Of a stretch of DNA of 47,698 bases, positions 33,278 to 40,785 are shown one piece after another. Source of the stretch: a virus; the IMG/VR virus record IMGVR_UViG_3300020470_000023, positions 1 to 47,698 of that record. One strand, written 5' to 3'. Position numbers and translations under genes: made by a program. How positions within the stretch are numbered: the stretch's first letter is position 1; the number at the start of each line of letters is the position of its first letter. The notes under the pieces are model-generated. The model saw only the letters and a program-made list of their open reading frames with translations, was not told the DNA's origin and made no database searches.

Positions 33278-34279
33278 ATGTTTGAATATTTTTATCACGA
33301 AATAATGCGAAGAACCATCATTGGGTTTGGTTCTTTATTTAATGACATCACAATTAAGCACACAAATGACTCTGATTCTACAGTAAGTAATCTTAAGGTT
33401 CCTTTAGCTTACGGACCTGTTCAGAAATTTTTAGCAAGATTGGAACAACAACCCAATTTAAGCAAATCAATTCAAATAACATTGCCAAGAATGTCATTTG
33501 AAATGAATGGAATGAATTATGATCCAAGTAGAAAATCTACCACTACTCAAACATTTTTAAGTCCAGTTGCATCAGATAAAAAGAAGATAGCAAAAACATA
33601 TTTACCAGTTCCTTATAATTTAGAATTTGAAGTTAATATTCTTACAAAATTAAATGATGATATGCTTCAAATAGTGGAACAAATAGTTCCATATTTTCAA
33701 CCAGCATACACAATGACAGTAGATTTAGTTTCTACTATTGGGGAAAAAAGAGATATTCCTGTAGTTTTAACTTCCATAACCACTAATGATGATTATGAAG
33801 GTGATTTTTCCACTAGAAGAGCTTTAATCTATACGTTACGTTTTACGGCTAAAACATATATGTTTGGTCCTGTTCAAACGGATACTACGAAGGATATTAT
33901 CAAGAAGGTTACTGTTGGATACGTTGCTGGTGGTAGAACTCCTGCACCATCTAGAGAGATGAGTTATAGTGTAGTTCCAAGAGCAACTAAAGCATATGGT
34001 GATACTATTACTACAAGTTTAGCAGAAGACGTTGATGCTACTGAAACAGAAATTGAAGTAGGAAGTGCTTCTTCAATTGAAGCTAAATCTTACATTTATA
34101 TTGATACTGAAGAAATGTATGTAGAATCTAAAAATGGCAATAAGTTAGTTGTTGTTAGGGGTTCAGACAATACTACAGCAGCTGCTCATGTATTAGGAGC
34201 AGATGTTAAAGTGATAGGTGATAGTGATGATGCAGCTATTGAATTTGGTGATGATTTTGGGTTTGATGGTGTGGTATAA
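33278..34279 (+). CDS. gp15: Tail terminator (sheath stabiliser) gp15 with C-terminal extension
   Basis: The first 225 residues fit T4 gp15 (272 aa): MFEYFYHEIMRRTIIGFGSL, FNDITIKH, PVQKFLARLEQQ, LPRMSFEMNGMNYDPSRK and YLPVPYNLEFEVNI. gp15 caps the finished tail tube and sheath and binds the neck. The C-terminal part (about 241-315) is an added module (TETEIEVGSASSIEAKSYIY; EEMYVESKNGNKLVVVRGSD) matching 'VDSTxGF...IDxExITY...RG' units in the two giant proteins. It ends with an acidic tail. The small terminase gene follows after 2 bases. Confidence 0.93.
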   Translation: MFEYFYHEIMRRTIIGFGSLFNDITIKHTNDSDSTVSNLKVPLAYGPVQKFLARLEQQPNLSKSIQITLPRMSFEMNGMNYDPSRKSTTTQTFLSPVASDKKKIAKTYLPVPYNLEFEVNILTKLNDDMLQIVEQIVPYFQPAYTMTVDLVSTIGEKRDIPVVLTSITTNDDYEGDFSTRRALIYTLRFTAKTYMFGPVQTDTTKDIIKKVTVGYVAGGRTPAPSREMSYSVVPRATKAYGDTITTSLAEDVDATETEIEVGSASSIEAKSYIYIDTEEMYVESKNGNKLVVVRGSDNTTAAAHVLGADVKVIGDSDDAAIEFGDDFGFDGVV

Positions 34280-34281
34280 CT

Positions 34282-34698
34282 ATGACACAAAAATTTGATA
34301 AACTAGATAAAACTTTTAATGTTACTCCAGAAGTGGAAGTAATGAAAGAAGATGCTGTTATTAAAAAAGAAAAACCAGATAGATTAGCTAAAGATGATAT
34401 AACAAGGGATTATGAGTATACTCGTGGCAATCTTTATAGTATAATAGAGAAAGGTCAGGAGGCTATTGATGGTATTCTTGAACTTGCTCAAGATAGTGAA
34501 ATGCCAAGAGCATATGAAGTTGCTGGACAACTTATCAAGAGTGTTTCTGATGCTACAGACAAGTTGATGGATCTTCAGAAAAAACTTAAGGATGTGGAAG
34601 AGGAATCTTCAAAAAGACCAACTAATGTAACCAATGCATTATTTGTTGGTTCTACTGCGGAACTTTCCAAACTTATAAAGAAAAGTGGGGAAAAATGA
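34282..34698 (+). CDS. gp16: Small terminase subunit gp16
   Basis: The 138-residue, mostly helical product is a little shorter than T4 gp16 (164). Family-like segments are DDITRDYEYTRGNLYSIIEK (central helix start), GQEAIDGILELAQDSEMPRA and YEVAGQLIKSVSDATDKLMD, forming the central coiled coil that makes the ring oligomer. gp16 recognises phage DNA and stimulates the gp17 motor. Its TGA overlaps the ATG of the next gene (ATGA at 34695-34698). Unusually, a 4-kb block of virion genes separates it from gp17. Confidence 0.9.
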   Translation: MTQKFDKLDKTFNVTPEVEVMKEDAVIKKEKPDRLAKDDITRDYEYTRGNLYSIIEKGQEAIDGILELAQDSEMPRAYEVAGQLIKSVSDATDKLMDLQKKLKDVEEESSKRPTNVTNALFVGSTAELSKLIKKSGEK

Positions 34699-37646
34699 CC
34701 GAAGATCTAAATGAGTTTTTTTCCTCTATAGGGAAAGCTAAAAAAGAAAAAGAGGATGAACTTAAGTCTATTATAGGAGACGTAAGTATAGATTCTATTT
34801 TTTCTGAAGCTTCAAAGGAAGTAGTAAAAGATAAGAAGAAAAAGGAAGAAAAGGAAATAGAAAAAAAGAAAAAATTAGAAAAGGAAAAAAGACAAACAAA
34901 AGCACTTGAGGAATGGTTATATTCAGATACAAAAACAGAAGAAACAAACTATAAGCAAAGAGATAAAGAGTTAAAGAAAACAAGTGTTGCAAGAAATGAA
35001 AGATATAAAGATCTTCATAAAAAAACAAGTAATACTAATGTAGATGTAAATGAAACAGATGATTATAAGGAGTTAGAAAAGGAAATATCAAGTAAGAAAA
35101 AACCTTCTAAACCAGCAGTAAAAGAAATAAAGGAGGAAGATGATAGTGTAGATAAAGCACTTAAGGCATTAGAGAAAGTTAAAACAAAGGAAGAAGTAAG
35201 AGAGAATATAAATGATCCAGAGATTGTAAAAATTAGAAGTGAATTAGAATATCTTAAAAATCTTGTCAATGCACAAGGTGGTGGGGGTGAAGTAAGGTTT
35301 GAATTTTTAGATGATGTTAATAGAAATTCTGTAAAGACTGATGGATATCTAGTTGCATATGATAGTACAACTGGAAAGTTTATTGGAACTACTACTTCTC
35401 CTGATGCTGAACCATCAGCATGGGTAGTTGGAAGTGCTGGAATTCATACAACCAAAAATGTTGGTATAGGAACCACCGCAAGAGCAGATACAACTTTATA
35501 CATTCAAGGTGATATTTTTACCACAGGTAATATCTCTGCTGCTGGAACTGTAACTTATAATGATGTAGAAAATATAGATTCTCTTGGTATTATTACTGGT
35601 AGGAGTGATCTTTATATTGGAGGTAATGCTAGAGTAGTCGGTGTTATAACTGCTGCTAGTTATGTTGGTGATGGATCAGGATTAACTGGTGTTGGAGGTG
35701 GGAAGTTTGCATCAAATGCTACAGGTATTAATACATCTTCCAATGTTGGAATAGGAACTACAACAGCATCTAGTGCGTTAACTGTTAGTGGGGATGCTTA
35801 TATTTCAGGTAATGCTAGAGTCGTTGGAGTGATGACTGTTGGTTCAGCATCTGTAACGATTGATGGTGATAATAATCAGGTTAGTGTTGGTATTGTTACT
35901 GTTAGTAGTACTCAAATTATAGTTGGTGATAGTGTAAGTATAGGTTCCTCTGCTTCTGGTATTAACTCTGCACCTAATGTTTTATATGTGGCAAAGGATG
36001 GTATAGATACAAATAACGGAACATCTATAGACAATGCAAAGTTAACAATTGCATCTGCTGTTGGGATTGCACAATCAGGAACAACAATTAAAGTTCTTTC
36101 TGGAAATTATGTTGAACAGAACCCAATCGAAGTTCCTGCATTTGTTGCTATTGTTGGAGATGATCAAAGAACTGTAAAAGTTCTTCCAAATACTGCTACC
36201 AAAGATTTATTCCATGTAAGGAAAGGATGTAAGTTGGCAAACATGACATTTAGTGGACATCTTTCGCCTGCTGCTGCAGTTGGTTTTCCTACCACTGAGA
36301 TAGCAGAAAATGTGGGTGGTGGTAAATGGAAAGGACCATATGTTCAGAACTGTACAAGTGATACGACAACGGGAACTGGTATTCGTATAGATGGAGATCA
36401 AGCAAGATCATTGAAAGCAATGAATGTTGATGCATATACTCAATACAATCAAGGTGGTGTTGGTGTTGCTGTAACTAATGGAGGATTTGCTCAGTTAGTT
36501 TCTCTATTTACTATTTGTTGTGATGAAGCAGTTACTTGCGATAAGGGTGGTCAAGCAGATATTGCAAATAGTAATTGTAGTTTTGGTACTTTTGGATTAG
36601 TTGCAAGAGGAACAGGAGATCTACAATTCTCAGGAGTAGTTACTTCTACGGCAGCTGCGTCTCAGGATAATATTACAATTAATATAAGTACACCAACTAT
36701 CAATATATCAGGTTTTGATTATACCCATACAACTGGGATTGCTACTATTACTACAAGTTCAGATCATGGATTTGTTGTTGGTATGGGTGTTACTCTTTCT
36801 AGTATTTTATTAAATTGTACATACGGCAACAAAACATATCCACATAAGAATCCATATATCTTTGAAGTTGATGAAATACCAACTTCTAGAAAGTTTGTTG
36901 TTAATGTTGGAATATCTACTCTTGCTCATACCTATGTTTCTGGTGGGACTGCAAAGGTTGATATTGATAGACCTTATGATGGACAAGCAGTTTATTTTGA
37001 TACGTTATTCAAATCAGTAGAAACTATTACTGTATCGAATGGAGGAAGTGGTTATACATCTACACCTACCATAACTGTGGCAGATCCTGCTGGATCTAAC
37101 GGTGAAACTGCTACAGCATTTGCTACTCTTGATGGTGATAGTATTTCTACTATTACAATGATTAGTAGTGGAAATCAATATACTTCAACTCCAAGTGTAA
37201 CTATTAGTGGAGGAGGTGGATCGGGTGCGTCTGCAGTTGCTAATATGTCTCCGATTTATTACACAATAAATAGTTCAAGCCCAGTAGTATCTGGAATCAC
37301 AACTTTGACATTAGATGAAAATCTAATCAATTCAGTAGGAATTGGATCTACAGCATATTTCTATCAACTTAGTAGAATTGTTGCTAGTTCACATACTTTC
37401 GAGTATGTTGGTTCAGGAAACACTATAACAATAGCAACTCCTAAAAGAGGAGGAGTTACTGTTCAGGCAAATGAAGTTGTAACGCAGAATGGTGGTAAGG
37501 TGGTTTATACCAGTACCGATCAATCTGGTAATTTTAGGATAGGTGATGGATTACAAATTAATCAGAATACTGGTACAATTAGTGGAAGATCTTTCACTAA
37601 GAGTTTATTTTCTGAAATGACACCATTTATTTTAGCACTAAGTTAA
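34695..37646 (+). CDS. Fibre-like virion protein with coiled-coil base and beta-helix (983 aa)
   Basis: Residues 1-200 are highly charged (long Lys/Glu runs such as KKKKEEKEIEKKKKLEKEKR) and should be a long coiled coil. Next come fibre-type repeats (TTKNVGIGTT; NARVVGVITAASYVGDGSGL; a second NARVVGVMTVGS). From about 431 a right-handed beta-helix of the pectate-lyase-like type begins (LYVAKDGIDTNNGTSIDNAK; VLSGNYVEQNPIEVPAF; LFHVRKGCKLANMTF). Two Gly-Tyr bead units lie at about 780-850. A conserved C-terminus (YTSTDQSGNFRIGDGLQINQ, ending SLFSEMTPFILALS) closes it. It is probably a neck or tail fibre/spike that reads host glycans; attachment site and ligand are not known. It is translationally coupled to gp16. 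Confidence 0.75.
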   Translation: MTEDLNEFFSSIGKAKKEKEDELKSIIGDVSIDSIFSEASKEVVKDKKKKEEKEIEKKKKLEKEKRQTKALEEWLYSDTKTEETNYKQRDKELKKTSVARNERYKDLHKKTSNTNVDVNETDDYKELEKEISSKKKPSKPAVKEIKEEDDSVDKALKALEKVKTKEEVRENINDPEIVKIRSELEYLKNLVNAQGGGGEVRFEFLDDVNRNSVKTDGYLVAYDSTTGKFIGTTTSPDAEPSAWVVGSAGIHTTKNVGIGTTARADTTLYIQGDIFTTGNISAAGTVTYNDVENIDSLGIITGRSDLYIGGNARVVGVITAASYVGDGSGLTGVGGGKFASNATGINTSSNVGIGTTTASSALTVSGDAYISGNARVVGVMTVGSASVTIDGDNNQVSVGIVTVSSTQIIVGDSVSIGSSASGINSAPNVLYVAKDGIDTNNGTSIDNAKLTIASAVGIAQSGTTIKVLSGNYVEQNPIEVPAFVAIVGDDQRTVKVLPNTATKDLFHVRKGCKLANMTFSGHLSPAAAVGFPTTEIAENVGGGKWKGPYVQNCTSDTTTGTGIRIDGDQARSLKAMNVDAYTQYNQGGVGVAVTNGGFAQLVSLFTICCDEAVTCDKGGQADIANSNCSFGTFGLVARGTGDLQFSGVVTSTAAASQDNITINISTPTINISGFDYTHTTGIATITTSSDHGFVVGMGVTLSSILLNCTYGNKTYPHKNPYIFEVDEIPTSRKFVVNVGISTLAHTYVSGGTAKVDIDRPYDGQAVYFDTLFKSVETITVSNGGSGYTSTPTITVADPAGSNGETATAFATLDGDSISTITMISSGNQYTSTPSVTISGGGGSGASAVANMSPIYYTINSSSPVVSGITTLTLDENLINSVGIGSTAYFYQLSRIVASSHTFEYVGSGNTITIATPKRGGVTVQANEVVTQNGGKVVYTSTDQSGNFRIGDGLQINQNTGTISGRSFTKSLFSEMTPFILALS

Positions 37647-37647
37647 T

Positions 37648-37980
37648 ATGGCGCAGTTAGCACTCAATAGATTTCAAACAGTAACACTTGAATTAACGAC
37701 AAGTGAGCAGACAGTGTATACTGCGCCAACTGGATATACTGCTATTGTTCTATATGCCCATGTAACAAATGTTGGAGGTGGAGCTGCTACTGTTACTTTG
37801 AAACATATAAGATCTAGTACTGAAACAGAAATTATAAAGAATGGAATTGTTCCAATTGCGGATGCTTTAATTCCTATGAGTGGTAAATTAGTATTAGAAA
37901 CTAGTGATTCTTTAAAGGTCACAGGGAGTGCAAATAATATGCTTAAAATAATTGTTAGTCTCCTAGAAACTGCTAATTAA
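37648..37980 (+). CDS. Small beta-rich virion protein (110 aa)
   Basis: The gene begins one base after the fibre-like gene. The product is a beta-sandwich candidate (TVTLELTTSEQTVYTAPTGY; AIVLYAHVTNVGGGAATVTL; ending KIIVSLLETAN). It resembles small tail or head fibre accessory proteins. Its tight coupling to the fibre-like gene suggests that the two assemble together. No catalytic residues are seen. Confidence 0.7.
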   Translation: MAQLALNRFQTVTLELTTSEQTVYTAPTGYTAIVLYAHVTNVGGGAATVTLKHIRSSTETEIIKNGIVPIADALIPMSGKLVLETSDSLKVTGSANNMLKIIVSLLETAN

Positions 37981-37985
37981 TAACC

Positions 37986-38387
37986 ATGCCATACATCACA
38001 GGATCAGATGTTCAAAATCTTTCAGTAACATCACTAAACACCAATACTTTAGATTTTAGCAATATAGGGAAAACAAGTTCCTCTATTTCTACATCAATTA
38101 GCTTAGATGCTAAAGTTTTGGTGTCATTGTCTACTGATACATATAGATCTGTAAATTATCAAATACAAGCAGAACAAGGTAATAATTTTAATATTACTAA
38201 TATTAATGTAATTCATGATCAAAGTAAGGTATATCTTTCTGAATATGGGACAATCAATGAACCCATTGGAATAGCAACATATAATGCAGATATTAATTCT
38301 GGAAATTTAAGACTTATAGGATATGCTTCTTCCACAGCATCAACTACTTATAGAGTAATATACACGGCAACAGAAGCAAAACGCTAA
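37986..38387 (+). CDS. Small virion protein related to a gp7 domain (133 aa)
   Basis: The second half (YRSVNYQIQAEQGNNFNITN; VIHDQSKVYLSEYGTINEPI; GIATYNADINSGNLRLIGYA) follows the same pattern as two domains inside the giant gp7-position protein (EISYVHDGSQVELMDYGQLS... and IALADDGSTPYLTEWGVIDT...). The N-terminus (MPYITGSDVQNLSVTSLNTN) looks like an anchor peptide. It is probably a beta-sandwich decoration or fibre-tip protein. It belongs to the block between the two terminase genes and precedes a late promoter motif. Confidence 0.7.
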   Translation: MPYITGSDVQNLSVTSLNTNTLDFSNIGKTSSSISTSISLDAKVLVSLSTDTYRSVNYQIQAEQGNNFNITNINVIHDQSKVYLSEYGTINEPIGIATYNADINSGNLRLIGYASSTASTTYRVIYTATEAKR

Positions 38388-38390
38388 ATA
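38384..38390 (+). promoter_or_regulatory. Late promoter motif
   Basis: CTAAATA overlaps the stop of the preceding gene and lies 21 bp before the ATG at 38412, with a GTAGGAGG ribosome site between them (38396-38403). Confidence 0.6.
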
Positions 38391-38411
38391 TAATGGTAGG
38401 AGGTTTTTTTA

Positions 38412-38696
38412 ATGATGATTGATTATAAAAATTTTCGTGCTAAAGGTGAAAATAATTCTTACAAACCTATTAATGAAGCCACAAGAATAGACGCAAGAAC
38501 GGGAAATATTATTTTTGTTTATTTAAGTTGGAGAGGAAAAAATTATGTACGTCAAATGTTTTTCCCCCAAATTAAAAGACCATCACGCAGAGAAGTACAG
38601 GATCAAGTGAGAAAAGTGTATCCTAATGCTAAACTCTGGAATTACCAAGTTTCCAACTATGACCCAGGAGAACCACTCCTCCAGACGGGAGGATGA
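38412..38696 (+). CDS. Conserved hypothetical phage protein (94 aa)
   Basis: Two ATGs (38412, 38415) follow AGGAGG at 38398-38403. The product is basic and compact: NFRAKGENNSYKPINEATRI, FVYLSWRGKNYVRQMFFPQI, then VYPNAKLWNYQVSNYDPGEP. I recall similar proteins next to gene 17 in cyanophages. The Trp/Arg-rich middle could bind nucleic acid, but no function is established. Its 3' end overlaps a second gene in another frame. Confidence 0.75.
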   Translation: MMIDYKNFRAKGENNSYKPINEATRIDARTGNIIFVYLSWRGKNYVRQMFFPQIKRPSRREVQDQVRKVYPNAKLWNYQVSNYDPGEPLLQTGG

Positions 38697-38805
38697 GATT
38701 AATAAAGAATTGAAAAAGAAAGTTGAAAATTTAGAAAGAATATTAGAACTACAACAAAAAACTAGAGATCACGATAGAAGATTTGGACACTATGAAATGA
38801 TGTAG
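38659..38805 (+). CDS. Overlapping small coiled-coil protein (48 aa)
   Basis: ATG at 38659 opens a frame offset by one from the gene ending at 38696, overlapping it by 38 bases, and runs to a TAG at 38803-38805. The product starts MTQENHSSRREDEINKELKK and has a heptad-like centre (VENLERILELQQ) and a charged end (RDHDRRFGHYEMM). The space 38697-38805 would otherwise be empty in a packed genome. The coiled-coil pattern begins well inside this frame, so I judge the gene real. Confidence 0.6.
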   Translation: MTQENHSSRREDEINKELKKKVENLERILELQQKTRDHDRRFGHYEMM

Positions 38806-38814
38806 GAGGTTATT

Positions 38815-40470
38815 ATGGATGACATTTATTTAGGCAATCCGCTTTTAAAAAAGGCAAATGTTGCTCAAGAATTTACAGAAGAGCAAATTCTTGAATTTGT
38901 AAAATGCAAAGAAGATCCTGTTTATTTTGCAAAGAAACATGTAAAGATTGTTTCTCTAGATGAAGGTCTTGTACCTTTTAAACCCTACGATTTTCAAGAA
39001 AGATTAATTAATAATTTTCATAATAATAGATTCAATATATGTAAGATGCCAAGACAGACTGGTAAGTCTACTACGTCTGTATCCTATCTTTTACATTATG
39101 CTGTATTTAATGATAATGTAAATATCGGTATTCTTGCTAACAAAGCAGCAACTGCTAGAGACTTATTGGGTCGTTTGCAAACTGCATATGAAAATTTACC
39201 TAAATGGATGCAGCAAGGTATAATTGCATGGAACAAAGGATCACTGGAGTTGGAAAATGGTAGTAAAATCTTGGCTGCGTCCACTTCTGCTAGTGCTGTT
39301 AGGGGTATGTCTTTCAATATCCTATTCTTGGATGAATTTGCTTTTGTTCCCAATCACATCGCTGACTCTTTCTTTGCTAGTGTTTACCCTACTATTACTT
39401 CTGGTAAAAGCACAAAAGTAATCATGGTTTCAACCCCTCACGGGATGAACCATTTTTATAGGTATTGGCACGATGCTGAAAAAGGGAAGAATGAATATAT
39501 TCCAACTGATGTCCATTGGTCAGAAGTTCCTGGTAGAGATGCTGAATGGAAAAGACAAACTATAGCAAACACATCTGATCAACAATTTAAAATTGAGTTT
39601 GAATGTGAATTTTTGGGATCTGTTGATACTCTCATTGCTCCAAGTAAACTAAGAACTTTAGTTTACGAAAATCCACAAACTAGAAATGCTGGTTTAGATA
39701 TTTACGAAGATGTTAAGAAAGATCATGATTATGTAATTACTGTTGACGTAGCAAGAGGAGTAAATGCAGATTACTCAGCATTTATTGTAGTTGACATTAC
39801 ACAGTTCCCTCATAAGATAGTAGGTAAGTATAGGAATAATGAAATTAAACCTATGTTATTTCCAAATACAATTTGGGAAGTAGCAAAGAATTATAATAAT
39901 GCATTTATAATGTGCGAGGTAAATGATATTGGAGATCAGGTAGCATCTATTCTAAACTTCGATTTTGAATATAGCAATCTATTAATGTGTTCTATGAGAG
40001 GACGTGCTGGACAAATAGTTGGACAAGGATTTAGTGGTAAGAAAACTCAACTTGGAGTTAAGATGTCCAAAACCGTTAAGAAGGTAGGATCTCTTAATTT
40101 AAAAACTCTTATTGAGGCAGATAAAATAATATTTAATGATTATGAAATCATATCTGAATTAACAACCTTTATTCAAAAAAATAATTCTTTTGAAGCAGAA
40201 GAAGGATGTAATGATGACCTTGCTATGTGTCTTGTAATCTATGCATGGTTAGTTCAAACTGATTATTTTAAAGAACTTACTGATCAGGATGTAAGAAAGA
40301 GATTATATGAAGAGCAAAAGAATCAGATAGAACAAGATATGGCTCCATTTGGTTTTATTGTAGATGGAACAGAAGAAGATAATTTTGTAGATGTAGATGG
40401 TGATCGATGGTTTACTGATGAATATGGCGATCAAGGTGGTGGAATGGATTATATGTGGAATACCTATTAG
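38815..40470 (+). CDS. gp17: Large terminase subunit gp17 (packaging ATPase-nuclease)
   Basis: At 551 residues it is shorter than T4 gp17 (610) but has both domains. ATPase: Walker A PRQTGKST (79-86, Lys84), Walker B ILFLDEF (169-175, Asp173 then Glu174), coupling motif STPHG (206-210). Nuclease: VDVARG (Asp311), CEVND (Glu368) and CNDDLA (Asp468), the RNase H-like metal triad. gp17 docks on the portal gp20, pumps DNA into the prohead and cuts it when the head is full. Ribosome site AGGAGG at 38805-38810. The C-terminal tail is acidic with a Gly-rich end. Confidence 0.97.
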   Translation: MDDIYLGNPLLKKANVAQEFTEEQILEFVKCKEDPVYFAKKHVKIVSLDEGLVPFKPYDFQERLINNFHNNRFNICKMPRQTGKSTTSVSYLLHYAVFNDNVNIGILANKAATARDLLGRLQTAYENLPKWMQQGIIAWNKGSLELENGSKILAASTSASAVRGMSFNILFLDEFAFVPNHIADSFFASVYPTITSGKSTKVIMVSTPHGMNHFYRYWHDAEKGKNEYIPTDVHWSEVPGRDAEWKRQTIANTSDQQFKIEFECEFLGSVDTLIAPSKLRTLVYENPQTRNAGLDIYEDVKKDHDYVITVDVARGVNADYSAFIVVDITQFPHKIVGKYRNNEIKPMLFPNTIWEVAKNYNNAFIMCEVNDIGDQVASILNFDFEYSNLLMCSMRGRAGQIVGQGFSGKKTQLGVKMSKTVKKVGSLNLKTLIEADKIIFNDYEIISELTTFIQKNNSFEAEEGCNDDLAMCLVIYAWLVQTDYFKELTDQDVRKRLYEEQKNQIEQDMAPFGFIVDGTEEDNFVDVDGDRWFTDEYGDQGGGMDYMWNTY

Positions 40471-40701
40471 ATGGAATTAGATAGTCAAATAAAATTAGGT
40501 CATTTATTATTATCCGATAGGAAATGTAGAATATGTGGAGAAGAAAAAAATTTAATTGACGGATATTATAGAACTAGAAAGGATCGTGGTCCTGTGGCAT
40601 CATCATATTCTTATGAATGCAAATTATGCACAATTAAAAGAATATTGAAATCTAGGTCTAAAGAAAAATCTATTCCTGAATGGGGATACCCTGATTGGTA
40701 A
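40471..40701 (+). CDS. Zinc-knuckle protein directly after gp17 (76 aa)
   Basis: The ATG abuts the gp17 stop (TAG-ATG), with no ribosome site of its own, so translation probably depends on gp17. The protein has two CxxC pairs: Cys19/Cys22 (RKCRICGEE) and Cys50/Cys53 (YECKLCTIKR), with a basic loop between (YYRTRKDRG). This is the layout of a small zinc-ribbon or of the metal-binding half of an endonuclease VII/HNH-type protein. The His/Asn catalytic part of an HNH enzyme is not visible. A nucleic-acid-binding helper for packaging is possible but unproven. Confidence 0.75.
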   Translation: MELDSQIKLGHLLLSDRKCRICGEEKNLIDGYYRTRKDRGPVASSYSYECKLCTIKRILKSRSKEKSIPEWGYPDW

Positions 40702-40741
40702 ATGTTCACGGCATATTTCCCCATTCAAAAAGTTGTAATTA

Positions 40742-40748
40742 ATAAATA
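40742..40748 (+). promoter_or_regulatory. Late promoter motif for gene 18
   Basis: ATAAATA within ATTAATAAATAA (40738-40749), in the 84-base gap before the tail sheath gene, 37 bp from its ATG. Confidence 0.65.
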
Positions 40749-40785
40749 ATTTCAAGATAAACTGAGAAATTCGGAGAAAAAAAAC

